Shown: in pieces, positions 8,272 through 18,072 of the stretch
Layout of the letters: each line of letters starts with the position of its first letter
Numbering within the stretch: position 1 is the stretch's first letter
Origin: Desulfonatronovibrio hydrogenovorans DSM 9292
Lineage (GTDB): Bacteria; Desulfobacterota; Desulfovibrionia; Desulfovibrionales; Desulfonatronovibrionaceae
NCBI RefSeq assembly: GCF_000686525.1
Contig: NZ_JMKT01000010.1
Coordinates: forward strand, 1 to 64,000
Direction of reading: 5' to 3'
Length of the DNA: 64,000 nt
The notes under the pieces: generated by a model
Databases searched by the model: none
What the model was told of the DNA's origin: nothing
The model's input: only the letters and a program-made list of their open reading frames with translations
Program-made: the position numbers and the translations under genes

Positions 8272-10878
8272 TCAGGAAGAAGTAATTTTCAACTGCCCGT
8301 CTTCCGTGTCCACCAGAACCTTATGACCATCCATGAGTCTGCCAGAAATAATCTCCTTGGCCAGCGGGGTCTCGATCTTCTGCTGAAGATACCTGCGCAG
8401 CGGCCTGGCTCCATAAACAGGATCATAAGCTTCCCTGGCAATAAATACCCTGGCCTGGTCTGTAAGTTCCAGCTCGATCTTCCGGTCAGCCAGGCGACTT
8501 TGGATATGCTTAAGCAGCAGATCAATGATTTTTTCAATTTCCTCAATAAGCAGGGGCTTGAAAAGAACCACTTCATCAATACGGTTCAAAAACTCCGGCC
8601 TGAAATGGGAGCGAACTGTTTTCAGGACCTGATCCCTGGCCTCCTCCTGCAGTTGTCCAGCGTTGGAAATCCCTTCCAGCAAAAACTGGGAACCGAGATT
8701 GGAGGTCATGATAATCACCGTGTTTTTGAAATCAACTGTCCGGCCATGGCTGTCAGTGAGACGACCATCATCCATGATCTGCAGAAGCACATTAAAGACA
8801 TCGGTATGGGCCTTTTCCACCTCATCAAAAAGGACCACACTGTAGGGTTTGCGCCGAACCGCTTCGGTCAGCTGCCCTCCTTCATCGTATCCGATATACC
8901 CTGGAGGAGCGCCAATGAGTCTGGCCACAGTATGCTTTTCCATATATTCAGACATATCCAGGCGAACCATGTTTTCCTCTGTATCAAAAAGGTTCTGGGC
9001 CAGAGTCTTGGTCAACTCGGTCTTACCCACCCCGGTGGGGCCAAGAAACAGAAATGATCCAATGGGCCGGTTGGGATCCTTGAGCCCGGACCTGGCCCGG
9101 AGCACGGCATCAGCCACGGCATCCACAGCCTCATCCTGGCCGATGACCCGTTCATGAAGGATATCCGACAACTTGAGCAGCTTTTCCCGCTCACCCTCCA
9201 TAAGCCTGGATACCGGGATGCTTGTCCATTTGGAAACTATATCCGCAATATCATCCGGACCCACTTCTTCCTTTAAAAGGGTCTTGGTGTCAGTGCCATG
9301 GCCCAGGGCCGACTCTTTTTCTGCCAGCTCCTTTTCCAGCTGATTGAGTTTACCGTACCTGAGTTCAGCTGCCTTATTCAGATCATAGGCCCGTTCTGCA
9401 TTTTCAATTTCATACCTGGTCTTTTCAATGGCCTCCTTTAAATTGCGCAGAGAGTTTATGGAGCCCTTTTCCCTTTCCCACTGAGCCTTGAGGGTGGTCT
9501 GGGCCTCCTTTAATTCGGCCAGCTCCTTGCCCAGTTTTTCCAGCCGATCCCTGGAAGCCTCATCCTTTTCCTTTTTCAAGGCCTCCTGCTCGATCTCCAG
9601 CTGCATGATCTTTCGGTTGATCTCATCAAGTTCAGTGGGCAGGGAATCGATCTCACTCCTGATCTTGGCAGCTGACTCGTCAATCAGGTCAATGGCTTTA
9701 TCCGGCAGGAAGCGGTCGGAAATATAGCGATGGGAAAGGATGGAAGCTGAGACCAGGGCGCTGTCACTGATCCGTACTCCATGATGGACCTCAAAACGCT
9801 CCTTGAGCCCCCTTAATATGGAAATGGTGTCCTCCACGCTGGGTTCATCCACCATGACCGGCTGAAATCTGCGTTCCAGAGCCGGGTCCTTCTCAATATA
9901 TTTTCGATATTCATCTATGGTGGTGGCCCCGATGCAGTGCAATTCTCCCCTGGCCAGCATTGGTTTGAGCAGGTTGCCGGCATCCATGGCTCCCTCGGCC
10001 TTTCCAGCCCCCACAATGGTATGAATCTCATCAATAAAGAGCAGAATCCGGCCCTGTGAATTCTGAATCTCCTTTAAAACAGCCTTGAGCCTTTCTTCAA
10101 ACTCCCCCCTGTACTTGGCTCCGGCAATCAGGGCACCCATATCCAGGGCGAAAATGGTCTTGTCCTTGAGTCCTTCAGGCACATCCTTATTCAGAATCCT
10201 CTGGGCCAGTCCCTCGGCTATGGCTGTTTTACCCACACCTGCCTCACCAATGAGCACAGGATTGTTTTTAGTCCTTCTGGACAGAATCCTGATGCAGCGC
10301 CTTATTTCGCTGTCCCGGCCAATGACCGGGTCCAGCCGGCCCTGTCTGGCCTCATCCACCAGGTCCCGGCCATATTTTTTCAAAGCATCATATGTTTCTT
10401 CAGGATTGGCAGATGTCACCCTCTGATTACCCCGGACCTCGGTCAGGGAAGCCAGGATCCTGTTCTTGTCCAGCTTTAGTTCCTGAACCACTTTGCCCGC
10501 TCCGGTGGAAGGAGATTCATCCAGCAGGGTCAGGAGAATATGCTCCACACTCACATATTCATCCTGCATGGCCTTGGCCAGATCCTGGGCCTTGAGAAGC
10601 AGGGAGTTGAGCCTCTGAGTAACATATATCTGGCCGGGCTGAACCCCGGGACCGCTGACGCTGGGCATTTTTGTCAACTTGTCATCTATGGCTGTTCTGA
10701 CTGCTTCCGGGTCATAGCCTGCATGCTTGAGCACCCTGGGAGCCAGGCCATTGTCCTGATCCATAAGGGCCTTGAACACGTGCTCCACATCCACCTGCTG
10801 ATGTCCAAGACGGACTGCGGTTTCCTGAGCCAGGGCCACAGCCTCCTGCGATTTCTGGGTAAATTTATTGATATCCAT
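8272..10878 (-). CDS. clpB: ATP-dependent protein disaggregase ClpB
   Basis: Hsp100 hexameric AAA+ machine that pulls proteins out of aggregates together with DnaK. The 868-residue product is full length: N-terminal Clp repeats ([14 protein letters not shown]), first ATPase domain with [15 protein letters not shown], the long coiled-coil middle domain (about 400-530) that defines ClpB against ClpA/ClpC, and second ATPase domain with [15 protein letters not shown]. The start ATG has GGAGGAT four bases upstream. It is third in the run cbpA-cbpM-clpB, and a strong terminator follows. Confidence 0.98.
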   Translation of the reverse strand: MDINKFTQKSQEAVALAQETAVRLGHQQVDVEHVFKALMDQDNGLAPRVLKHAGYDPEAVRTAIDDKLTKMPSVSGPGVQPGQIYVTQRLNSLLLKAQDLAKAMQDEYVSVEHILLTLLDESPSTGAGKVVQELKLDKNRILASLTEVRGNQRVTSANPEETYDALKKYGRDLVDEARQGRLDPVIGRDSEIRRCIRILSRRTKNNPVLIGEAGVGKTAIAEGLAQRILNKDVPEGLKDKTIFALDMGALIAGAKYRGEFEERLKAVLKEIQNSQGRILLFIDEIHTIVGAGKAEGAMDAGNLLKPMLARGELHCIGATTIDEYRKYIEKDPALERRFQPVMVDEPSVEDTISILRGLKERFEVHHGVRISDSALVSASILSHRYISDRFLPDKAIDLIDESAAKIRSEIDSLPTELDEINRKIMQLEIEQEALKKEKDEASRDRLEKLGKELAELKEAQTTLKAQWEREKGSINSLRNLKEAIEKTRYEIENAERAYDLNKAAELRYGKLNQLEKELAEKESALGHGTDTKTLLKEEVGPDDIADIVSKWTSIPVSRLMEGEREKLLKLSDILHERVIGQDEAVDAVADAVLRARSGLKDPNRPIGSFLFLGPTGVGKTELTKTLAQNLFDTEENMVRLDMSEYMEKHTVARLIGAPPGYIGYDEGGQLTEAVRRKPYSVVLFDEVEKAHTDVFNVLLQIMDDGRLTDSHGRTVDFKNTVIIMTSNLGSQFLLEGISNAGQLQEEARDQVLKTVRSHFRPEFLNRIDEVVLFKPLLIEEIEKIIDLLLKHIQSRLADRKIELELTDQARVFIAREAYDPVYGARPLRRYLQQKIETPLAKEIISGRLMDGHKVLVDTEDGQLKITSS

Positions 10879-10923
10879 GCTTATCCTCCATTGTTCATTA
10901 TTGTGGATCTTAAGAAGACGTCA

Positions 10924-11244
10924 TCAGATCAGATTTCTGAGCTGAGTAATCTCTTTTTCCATGACCTCTATTCTCTCCAGAAGGTCAACAATTATAGTTC
11001 CGCCAATGGTGGGAAGCTCAAAATCCCGGCAGATTCGCATCAGCTTCTGGACCCTTAGGATCTCCCTTTCCGGAAAATGGAAATTTTCATCGGAAATCCG
11101 AATGGCTTCAACCCAGCCCATCTCCACAAGCTCAGAAAGACGATACGGACAGACTCCGGTTCTCTGGACGAACTGAGACCAGTGGATGAGGTTGGATCTT
11201 ATCAGAGACCCTTGGGTTTTCTTCTGAATTCCATGGTTTTGCAT
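10924..11244 (-). CDS. cbpM: Chaperone modulator CbpM-like, MerR-type helix-turn-helix
   Basis: A 106-residue protein with an N-terminal winged-helix segment (VCPYRLSELVEMGWVEAIR) and a C-terminal coiled-coil-like helix (LLERIEVMEKEITQLRNL). CbpM family members bind the J-domain of CbpA and modulate it. The start is the ATG at 11244 with GGTGGAGG eight bases upstream; the frame is open to a TTG at 11280 without a ribosome site. Its place directly between cbpA and clpB supports the call. Confidence 0.85.
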   Translation of the reverse strand: MQNHGIQKKTQGSLIRSNLIHWSQFVQRTGVCPYRLSELVEMGWVEAIRISDENFHFPEREILRVQKLMRICRDFELPTIGGTIIVDLLERIEVMEKEITQLRNLI

Positions 11245-11301
11245 ATAATCGGCCTCCACCTTGCTGAACAGACGATCCAAAGACCGCCCTGCTAAATAAT
11301 T

Positions 11302-12261
11302 CTATCCCCGGGGATTATAGTCCGAAGCTTTGGACAACTCCTCCCACAGCTCCCTTTCCCTGAGTGACGCTTCTCTGGGAACCCGGATCATGATCCGCAC
11401 CAGCTGGTCACCCTTGGCAGATCCCCTGCCCATGCCTTTTCCCTTGATTCGCATTTTCTGGCCGCTGCTGATTCCCTGGGGAATTTTCATTTCCACTTCT
11501 CCGTCCAGGGTGGGTACCCGGACCATGCTTCCCAGGGCGGCCTCCCAGGGAGCCAGAGGCAGGTCATAGATAATATTATTACCGTCAAGCTTAAACACCG
11601 GGTGTGGGATAATCCTGACCTTCAGATAGAGATCGCCGGATTGTCCGCTTCCCATACCCGGGGACCCCTGCCCGCTAAGCCTGATCCTGTTCCCATCCTT
11701 GATTCCCGGCGGAATATTCACGCTCAGGGTCTTGTTCTGGACCATGGGTCTTCCATCAGGTCCAATAACCTGCTCCTGAAGGGTTATACTTTTGCTCCCG
11801 CCCTTATAGGCTTCTTCCAGGCTGAGTTCCAAGGCTGCTTCAGCATCCTGTCCTTTGCGGGCAAAAGTCCTTCCGGAAAAAGGGTCCCTCTGGAAGCCCT
11901 GGGCACCACCCCGGCTGAATCCCCCACCAAAAATCGTTTCAAAAAAATCACTGAAATCAAAGCCTGCTCCCTGCTGGTCTCCACGAAATTCAAAATGGAC
12001 GTTTTCATAACCAGGAGGCGGCTGAAAATTCTGGCCGTGCTGCCAGTTGGGACCAAGGGAGTCGTAAAGCTTTCTCTTTTCATCATCCTTGAGCACTTCA
12101 TAGGCTTCGGTGACTTCCTTGAATTTGTCCTCTGCCTTGGGATCATTGGGATTGAGGTCTGGATGATACTTCTTGGCCAGCTTCTTGTAGGCCTTGGAGA
12201 CCTCCTCCTTGGACGATTTCTTGTTAACTCCCAGGATTTTATAATAATCCTTGTATTCCAT
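11302..12261 (-). CDS. cbpA: J-domain co-chaperone CbpA (DnaJ-like without zinc fingers)
   Basis: A 319-residue type II J-protein. Residues 1-70 are a J-domain with the HPD motif in KKYHPDLNP, followed by a glycine/phenylalanine-rich linker (about 75-135) and two DnaJ C-terminal substrate-binding domains. The CxxCxGxG zinc repeats of DnaJ are missing, as in CbpA. It stimulates the DnaK ATPase. The start ATG at 12261 has GGGGGAT upstream; the frame is open 31 codons further without support. It is first of the cbpA-cbpM-clpB run. I found no clear CIRCE element or sigma-32 promoter upstream. Confidence 0.93.
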   Translation of the reverse strand: MEYKDYYKILGVNKKSSKEEVSKAYKKLAKKYHPDLNPNDPKAEDKFKEVTEAYEVLKDDEKRKLYDSLGPNWQHGQNFQPPPGYENVHFEFRGDQQGAGFDFSDFFETIFGGGFSRGGAQGFQRDPFSGRTFARKGQDAEAALELSLEEAYKGGSKSITLQEQVIGPDGRPMVQNKTLSVNIPPGIKDGNRIRLSGQGSPGMGSGQSGDLYLKVRIIPHPVFKLDGNNIIYDLPLAPWEAALGSMVRVPTLDGEVEMKIPQGISSGQKMRIKGKGMGRGSAKGDQLVRIMIRVPREASLRERELWEELSKASDYNPRG

Positions 12262-12262
12262 A

Positions 12263-12574
12263 TTAAGATGATCCCCCTTGACATTTTTTTGCCTGATCAA
12301 AGCAATTATTATATTGACCGCCAAAGCTGCCATCCCATGGCCCTGGCCTGACAAAACTGACTATAATACTGGCCCCATGAACAGGTAACTTTTTAAAAAA
12401 CCGTACCAGGTCCGGCACTTTGCTGACCTGTTGAGTTCGCTGCTGCCTGTCCCGGTCCAGACCCAGAAAGCCTGGAATAACAACCAAAAAACTTTGCCTG
12501 GTAACGGTTTCCTGAACTGCAACCAGCCGGACATTGATGTCCCTTAAGGTCTGCACATCATAATAACCCGACAT
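12263..12574 (-). CDS. Small uncharacterised ORF upstream of cbpA
   Basis: A 103-codon frame ending just before the cbpA start. I do not recognise it. Codon choice (CTG, AGG, GAC, CGG) resembles neighbouring genes and the composition is not obviously a chance frame, with a hydrophobic [11 protein letters not shown] stretch and a SIIVSFV stretch. There is no ribosome binding site before its ATG, so it may instead be non-coding leader of the chaperone operon. Confidence 0.3.
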   Translation of the reverse strand: MSGYYDVQTLRDINVRLVAVQETVTRQSFLVVIPGFLGLDRDRQQRTQQVSKVPDLVRFFKKLPVHGASIIVSFVRPGPWDGSFGGQYNNCFDQAKKCQGGSS

Positions 12575-12692
12575 TCTTAATTAAGTCAGGATGCATCCAA
12601 GTCAAGTCATGACCTCCTCCGAGGTCTTGGCCAAGCCATAGCACAACCATCCAAAACCTTTCAACGAAAAAGGTGGAGGGGTTAAATAATCA

Positions 12693-12756
12693 AATGCCCC
12701 GGCCCCTTGAGGTACCGACCGTTTACTTGGTCAGCTTCCCAAAGGATCGGGGCATT
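12693..12756 (-). terminator. Possible terminator after thi4
   Basis: A 9-bp outer stem AATGCCCCG/CGGGGCATT (12693-12701 with 12748-12756) encloses a smaller GACC/GGTC hairpin. On the minus strand it is followed by TTTGATTATTT, a weak T tract. It would end thi4 transcription. Confidence 0.4.
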
Positions 12757-12795
12757 GCAGGACCGGGAAAGCCCTGTTAACCGGACAGACCCGGG

Positions 12796-13569
12796 TTAGA
12801 GCTTTTCCAGAATACTCTGGGCAACCTTTTTACCGGACATGAGCATACCCCCGAAGATAGGTCCCATGCGAAAAGACCCAAAAGTGGCATTGGCCGACAT
12901 CCCGCAGACATAAACCCCTGGGAATGCCTCCCTGGTATTCTCCAGGGTGCTTTGCTCGGCCTTTTCCGCCCACATGGACTTTTCTCCTTCAAGACTTCCG
13001 GAAGGAGTATTCAGTCTGGCATCTATCTTTCTCTGGATGACCTGCATGACTTCTACCGGATGTCCAGTGGATTCCACCATGTATTTGGTCCGTACAGTCA
13101 GGGGATCAACATGCAGACCAGAGGTTTCCACTGCTGACCAGTTTATGACCAGGCCGGTGACCCTGTTTTCCCTGATCATGACGTCTTCCACAGAAACCAG
13201 ATTAAAGAACCTGGCCCCGGCCCGGCAGGCTGCAGACCCAATGGTGCAGACCGCTTCCACTGAATCAGCAGTAAAGTATCCGGGCTGATATTCCCGGGAC
13301 CTGACTCCAAGCTCGTCCAGGATTTCCTTGGCTTCTTCCTGAATCACGATCTCGTTGAACATCATTCCTCCGCCCCACATTCCCCCTCCCAGGGAAAGCT
13401 TTCGCTCAAAAACCGCAACTTTCTTTCCTGCACCAGCCAGGTAATAGGCTGCAACCATGCCCGAAGGGCCTGCCCCGCAGATGGCCACATCAAGTTCAAG
13501 GCAATCCATCAGCTTTCTGGTGTAGGTGTCGATGATAGCCCGGGAAATAATGATCTCATCCAATGCCAT
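12796..13569 (-). CDS. thi4: Thiazole synthase Thi4, sulfide-dependent (archaeal-type)
   Basis: Makes the adenosine-diphospho-thiazole precursor of thiamine from NAD and glycine. The 257-residue FAD/NAD-binding protein has GAGPSG (32-37), [16 protein letters not shown], and [15 protein letters not shown] at the C terminus. At the position where the suicidal eukaryotic Thi4 has its sulfur-donating cysteine, this protein has His153 (GLHVDPLT), the mark of the catalytic form that uses free sulfide. That suits a sulfidic, anaerobic habitat. Translation starts at an ATG with AAAGGAG upstream. A TPP riboswitch and terminator in the leader control it. Confidence 0.93.
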   Translation of the reverse strand: MALDEIIISRAIIDTYTRKLMDCLELDVAICGAGPSGMVAAYYLAGAGKKVAVFERKLSLGGGMWGGGMMFNEIVIQEEAKEILDELGVRSREYQPGYFTADSVEAVCTIGSAACRAGARFFNLVSVEDVMIRENRVTGLVINWSAVETSGLHVDPLTVRTKYMVESTGHPVEVMQVIQRKIDARLNTPSGSLEGEKSMWAEKAEQSTLENTREAFPGVYVCGMSANATFGSFRMGPIFGGMLMSGKKVAQSILEKL

Positions 13570-13592
13570 GTTCTTCTCCTTTGGTTGGGGTT

Positions 13593-13628
13593 AAAAAAAA
13601 GGGCTGATTCCGGAGAAGGAAACAGCCC
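13593..13628 (-). terminator. Intrinsic terminator of the thi4 TPP riboswitch
   Basis: On the minus strand AGGGCTG and CAGCCCT arms, extended by TTCC/GGAA, form a hairpin followed by eight T residues. It lies between the TPP aptamer and the thi4 start, so ligand binding most likely controls transcription termination. Confidence 0.85.
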
Positions 13629-13672
13629 TGAAAAACACCCCAATCAGGAGGAATGTCCAAATTACTTCCAGT

Positions 13673-13759
13673 GCCGCTTTCCTACGCCGGTATTAACCGG
13701 ATCAGGTTCCAGGGGTCTTCCGGCAAACCGGAATCTCAGGAAAAACCTCCCCCAGCGAC
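13673..13759 (-). promoter_or_regulatory. TPP (THI-box) riboswitch
   Basis: On the minus strand the aptamer reads GTCGCTGGGGGAGG, then CTGAGATTCCGG, then GACCCCTGGAACCTGATCCG and GTTAATACCGGCGTAGG. These are the conserved THI-box elements, including CTGAGA and the ACCTGATC...GCGTAGG half. The closing P1 helix pairs GTCGCT with AGCGGC. It lies about 100 bases upstream of thi4 with a terminator in between. Confidence 0.96.
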
Positions 13760-13915
13760 TTAAACACAGGCTCCACAATCAGCCCGTAAACAAAGAACGT
13801 CAAACTGACCCCAGCTATACCTCAAAAAAAAAATCCGGGCAACTGCCCCAAACCGGAAACTTTCAGTACCAGGTCCGGATAATGACATTCAAAGGCTTTT
13901 GTATTACCAGGACCC

Positions 13916-14896
13916 ATGAATTTTATTTCCAGGTTAAGCTCCCTGGCCCTGAAATGGCTGGCTGTATTTGTAACCGGAGCAGCCCTTTTGGGGGCTTGGC
14001 AGCCTGAATTTTTCTCCTTTTTTACCGGCCATGTCCCCCTTCTTCTGGCCATCATCATCTTCGGCATGGGCGCCACCCTGACCCTGCCTGACTTTGGCCG
14101 GGTCCTGAAACATCCTGGAAAGATTTTCTTTGCAGCTCTGCTTCAGTACACCATCATGCCGGTGGGAGCCTGGGGCATTGCGGTTCTGTTCAGCCTTCCT
14201 CCTGAACTGGCCGTGGGTCTGGTCCTGCTGGGTTCATGCCCAGGAGGCACAGCATCCAACGTCATCACCTACCTGGCCAGGGGTGACGTGGCCCTGTCCG
14301 TGACCATGACCGCCTTCTCAACCATGCTGGCTCCCCTGGTCACGCCTCTGCTGGTCTGGAGCCTGGCTGGTCACTGGCTGGAAATTCCCGTGGCCGGCCT
14401 GTTCAGGTCCATCCTGACCATCGTCATTCTGCCTATTGCCCTGGGCCTTGCCTGCAGAAGCCTGTTCCCCAGGACCATTCAGGCAGGGATAAACATCCTG
14501 CCCATCATATCCATGCTGGCTATTTGTCTGATCGTTGGAGCCATCACCGGCCAGCACGCCCGGGAATTTTTCAGAATCAGCCTCATGGGAGCTGCTGCCA
14601 TTCTGGCCCACAACGTACTGGGACTTGGGCTGGCCTGGACAATGGGCTGGTGGGCAGGGTTTAAAAGACCTCAACTCAAGGCCTTGACCCTTGAAGTGGG
14701 TATGCAGAATTCTGGCCTGGCCGCCACCCTGGCCCTGGCCCATATCCACCCCCTGGCCACCCTGCCCGGTGTCCTGGCCAGCGTCTGGCAGAACATCACC
14801 GGCCCGGTTCTGGCCTCGTTCTGGACTTCAAAACCGGATTCAGGACCTGATGCCCTGGGTAAAAACAGGGCAGCCTGCCAAAAGAATATCACCTGA
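13916..14896 (+). CDS. Bile acid:sodium symporter family (BASS) transporter
   Basis: A polytopic inner-membrane protein of about ten helices, 326 residues. The SBF signature is clear: LVLLGSCPGGTASNVITYLA followed by GDVALSVTMTAFSTMLAPLVTP, and the second crossover region LEVGMQNSGLAATLALAH. Family members couple sodium to uptake of bile acids, pantoate, pyruvate or other organic acids; the substrate cannot be read here. It is divergent from the TPP-regulated thi4, but no thiamine motif lies on its own side. AGGACCC precedes the ATG. Confidence 0.9.
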   Translation: MNFISRLSSLALKWLAVFVTGAALLGAWQPEFFSFFTGHVPLLLAIIIFGMGATLTLPDFGRVLKHPGKIFFAALLQYTIMPVGAWGIAVLFSLPPELAVGLVLLGSCPGGTASNVITYLARGDVALSVTMTAFSTMLAPLVTPLLVWSLAGHWLEIPVAGLFRSILTIVILPIALGLACRSLFPRTIQAGINILPIISMLAICLIVGAITGQHAREFFRISLMGAAAILAHNVLGLGLAWTMGWWAGFKRPQLKALTLEVGMQNSGLAATLALAHIHPLATLPGVLASVWQNITGPVLASFWTSKPDSGPDALGKNRAACQKNIT

Positions 14897-14915
14897 CAAA
14901 AATAATTCAGATGCA

Positions 14916-15401
14916 ATGATCAATCCGGAAGATTTTTTCAAAAAATGGTTTAAAAAGGCCTTTGCCCTGGGCCGGAAACGGACTATGCAGTCCTGCGCCA
15001 TCAAGCTTGAGCAGACTGATTTTCCAGGTACTGGAAACAGCAGGGTCCAGGTGGAAAAAAAGGAGATATTGCGGCTCAACAACACTTTGATCAGTCCGGA
15101 ACAGGGGAAAAAATTCGTTGAGTTTGTGCTGAAGGATTTAAACAGGGGCCTGCAGGTGGAAGTGAATTTCTCCCGGCGCACAACCTCCAGATGCTGGGGA
15201 AGCGTCACCAGGAAAGGGAAAAGAATCAACATCTACCGCTGGTCTGCCTGGGTGCTGATTCATGAAATTGGACACGTCCTGACCAGAGTTGAAAAAAAAC
15301 AGAACGGACGCAGAATTATCCATGGCCCCGAATTCGGCTGGGCTACAACTCAAGTCTACAGACTCTGGCTCCAGTTCAGCCGGGATGACAGGTATTACTG
15401 A
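14916..15401 (+). CDS. Small HEIGH-motif zinc metallopeptidase-like protein
   Basis: A 161-residue protein I cannot name. It carries WVLIHEIGHVLT, an HExxH zinc motif, and about 20 residues later HGPEFGWATTQVYRLWL, whose histidine could be the third ligand. The arrangement resembles SprT-like and TIGR04338-type putative metallohydrolases. There is no signal peptide. The frame is open into the upstream transporter gene, but the ATG at 14916 lies just after the transporter stop and gives the sensible N terminus; its ribosome site is weak. It may be co-transcribed with the transporter. Confidence 0.7.
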   Translation: MINPEDFFKKWFKKAFALGRKRTMQSCAIKLEQTDFPGTGNSRVQVEKKEILRLNNTLISPEQGKKFVEFVLKDLNRGLQVEVNFSRRTTSRCWGSVTRKGKRINIYRWSAWVLIHEIGHVLTRVEKKQNGRRIIHGPEFGWATTQVYRLWLQFSRDDRYY

Positions 15402-15433
15402 CCCGGTTGCCTGCTGATCCTTTTACCGGACTC

Positions 15434-17275
15434 TCAGATGATCCTGTATAAAGGACCGCCCCGCTCTCCCAGCCTGTCTACCCGTTTTTCAACTTCAGGA
15501 TCATCTTCCAGCACTGGTGGATGATACTGTTTAAGCCTGGCATCAATGAGCATGCCCTTGGTCGCACCAAAATGCTTGCAATGGACGAATTCGCCGATGC
15601 CGTAAATATCTGTGGCCGGATCAGACCTGGTAAAAACAACCCACAAAAAATTGTTCCAGCCGGCAGCCGTAAAATCAGCATCATCCGCCACCACCACCAG
15701 GGGAAATTGTTCCATTCCTGGAACCTGCTCCAGCCTGGAGCCCAGCTCAGCCATGGCTGGATCATGACTGTCCCTGTTCCGGGTGTTTCCAGGTCCCTGA
15801 ACCACCATGATCCCCGGCGCCATGAACCTGACCCTGCTGAATCCCTGGCCAAGGTCCAGATCCCTGGGCAGCCTGGTACCCAGATCCCTTTTGATCCGAC
15901 CGGCAGCAGCCATAATCAGCTTGGACCCCTGATTCAGGCTGATACCAGAATAGTCCAGGGTATCCATGGTCGTTCTGGTGATGAAATGCAGGTCCCTGGT
16001 AAAGTCCAGGCGTTTAAGCACATGGCTGAAAAAAGCTGGAATGCGCTTGGCAGAAAGGCCTGGATCATCTTCCCTGGCTGCAATGATCAGGTACTTGGAT
16101 AAAGAGGTCTGACTCTGGCCAAGCAAATTCATGGCACAGGTCAGAAGCTCCTGGGGCTGCCTTTCCCGGGCAAAGGGTACATAACTTTCCCGGCCCACTG
16201 CCAGAAGCAGGGGGTGAACCCCGGCTGCATCCACGGCATGGACCTCGTGCACACCACTGAATACCGAAGGAATGAGCTGGTGGGTCAGTTCATGAATAAG
16301 TGTTCCAAAGACTGTATCCTCCTGGGGAGGTCGACCCACTGTGGTAAAGGGCCAGATGGCATCCTTGCGGTGGTGGATCTGGTCAACCCTGAGCACTGGA
16401 AAATCGTGTTTCAAACTGTAATAGCCCAGGTGATCCCCAAAGGGACCTTCAAGGAGTTCCCTGTTCAGATCGACCCGGCCTGAAATGCAGAAGTCCGCTT
16501 CAGCAGGCATGGGCAACCCATTGGCGGCTTTAACCATCTTGATCCTGTGTCCGGCCAGGGCCCCGGCAAAGATCAGTTCAGGCACGTTTTCCGGCAAGGG
16601 CATGACCGCAGCCAGGGTCATGGCCGGTGGTCCGCCGATGAACACGTTCACCCGCAATGGTTCATTCCTTTCAATGGCCTGCTGGTGGTGCAGACCAATG
16701 CCCCGGTGGATCTGGTAATGAAGCCCGACTTCCTGATTCAATTTGAAATCATTGCCTGTCAACTGGACCCGGTACATGCCGATGTTGGAATTCATAAGGC
16801 CCGGCCTGGCCGGATTCTGTGAATAAACCTGAGGCAGGGTCACATATGCACCGCCATCCATGGGCCAGGAAACAAGGTTTGGCAGATTCTCTATCCTGGT
16901 TTGTCCCTGCTGGATCGGTCCGGACTTGACCGGCCTGGGCCAGATCCTGGCCAGCATGGGCAGGACGTCAAAATACTTCCAGGGTGCCTTAAAAAAAAGC
17001 AGAGGGTCGATCTTGAGTTTAAACAGTTTGTCCAGGGTGGCCAGGGTGTCCCGGAAAATATACCTGGCCCTGGCCATGGTGCCGAACATATTGGCAGCCA
17101 TGGGAAACCCGGTTCCCTTGACATTGGTAAACAAAAGGGCCGGGCCCTTGTGCTGGAAGACCCTGCGCTGAATGGCCCCGGCCTCTATGTACGGATCAAC
17201 TTCCTGATCTATCCGGACCAGATCGCCCCTGGCTTCCAAAGCGTCAAGGCATTGCTTGGTATTCCTGTATCCCAT
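15434..17275 (-). CDS. UbiD family (prenylated-FMN) decarboxylase
   Basis: A 613-residue member of the UbiD family, which removes carboxyl groups from aromatic or unsaturated acids with prenylated FMN made by UbiX. The block EGPFGDHLGYYSLKHDFPV holds the conserved catalytic Glu and Asp, and the N-terminal ALEARGDLVRIDQEVDP is typical. It is longer than E. coli UbiD (about 497). In menaquinone-producing anaerobes such enzymes serve the futalosine pathway, but the substrate is not shown by context; no other quinone gene is nearby. AAGGAA precedes the ATG. Confidence 0.88.
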   Translation of the reverse strand: MGYRNTKQCLDALEARGDLVRIDQEVDPYIEAGAIQRRVFQHKGPALLFTNVKGTGFPMAANMFGTMARARYIFRDTLATLDKLFKLKIDPLLFFKAPWKYFDVLPMLARIWPRPVKSGPIQQGQTRIENLPNLVSWPMDGGAYVTLPQVYSQNPARPGLMNSNIGMYRVQLTGNDFKLNQEVGLHYQIHRGIGLHHQQAIERNEPLRVNVFIGGPPAMTLAAVMPLPENVPELIFAGALAGHRIKMVKAANGLPMPAEADFCISGRVDLNRELLEGPFGDHLGYYSLKHDFPVLRVDQIHHRKDAIWPFTTVGRPPQEDTVFGTLIHELTHQLIPSVFSGVHEVHAVDAAGVHPLLLAVGRESYVPFARERQPQELLTCAMNLLGQSQTSLSKYLIIAAREDDPGLSAKRIPAFFSHVLKRLDFTRDLHFITRTTMDTLDYSGISLNQGSKLIMAAAGRIKRDLGTRLPRDLDLGQGFSRVRFMAPGIMVVQGPGNTRNRDSHDPAMAELGSRLEQVPGMEQFPLVVVADDADFTAAGWNNFLWVVFTRSDPATDIYGIGEFVHCKHFGATKGMLIDARLKQYHPPVLEDDPEVEKRVDRLGERGGPLYRII

Positions 17276-17360
17276 AATATTTATTCCTTGATTACCAAAT
17301 CAGTAAAATCGACCCGGTCTTTATCCGAACATGACCCAATTGCGAATAAGGCTTTCTTGC

Positions 17361-17975
17361 TCACTGGTCTGCTGTAGCCAGCTTGATCCCGAGGACTGCA
17401 AAACAGGCTGCAAAAGAACGCTGCATCCACTTTGCCACAACCGGAGAGTTCACCACATATTTACGAAAACCATCAGCCGAAATTCCGTAAACAATAAAAA
17501 CCACCAGGGTCATGCACATGAACGCAATACTCAGCATGGTCATCTGCCAGATCGGAGAACCAGAACCCGGAGCAACGAACAAAGGCAAAAAAGCCAGAAA
17601 AAATATCGACAGCTTAGGATTTAAAATATTAATCAGAAACCCCCTCCTGACAATACTCCACACCCCAATATTAGATTGTCCGGAATCAAATTTCAAGGCA
17701 CCTGATTCACGCCACATGGTCCAGGCCAGATAAAGCAGGTATGCTGCCCCGACATATTTCATGACCTGAAAAGCCACTGCACTCATGTGCAAAATGGCAG
17801 ACAACCCCAGAACACTGGCCAGAAGATGGGGAACAATGCCCATGGTACAGCCCGCAGCTGCAGCCAGACTGGCCTTGCGTCCGCAGAACAGACCATTGGA
17901 AACCGTATAAATGACCCCTGTGCCCGGAATCATGACCACTACCAGGGAAGTAATCAGGAACTCCACACTGAACAT
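17361..17975 (-). CDS. LysE/RhtB family amino-acid exporter
   Basis: A 204-residue inner-membrane protein with about six helices. The N-terminal FLITSLVVVMIPGTGVIYTVSNGL and the following GRKASLAAAAGCTMGIVPH block carry the LysE/RhtB signature (PGP-like turn and GxxAGxxxAxG). Members export homoserine, threonine, lysine or similar molecules. The start is the ATG at 17975, set by GAGG six bases upstream; a TTG four codons earlier is less likely. Confidence 0.9.
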   Translation of the reverse strand: MFSVEFLITSLVVVMIPGTGVIYTVSNGLFCGRKASLAAAAGCTMGIVPHLLASVLGLSAILHMSAVAFQVMKYVGAAYLLYLAWTMWRESGALKFDSGQSNIGVWSIVRRGFLINILNPKLSIFFLAFLPLFVAPGSGSPIWQMTMLSIAFMCMTLVVFIVYGISADGFRKYVVNSPVVAKWMQRSFAACFAVLGIKLATADQ

Positions 17976-18072
17976 AATAGTCCTCAATAATAGTTATTTC
18001 AATGGTGTCTAAAAATTATCAGATAACGACCCAAACATGCATACCTTAAAACAGCCTTTTTCTGCCCTGTTC

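Noticed and set aside
12262-12360. A TATAAT hexamer before cbpA as a heat-shock promoter
   Set aside because: No -35 partner at a fitting distance, no sigma-32 consensus and no CIRCE inverted repeat.
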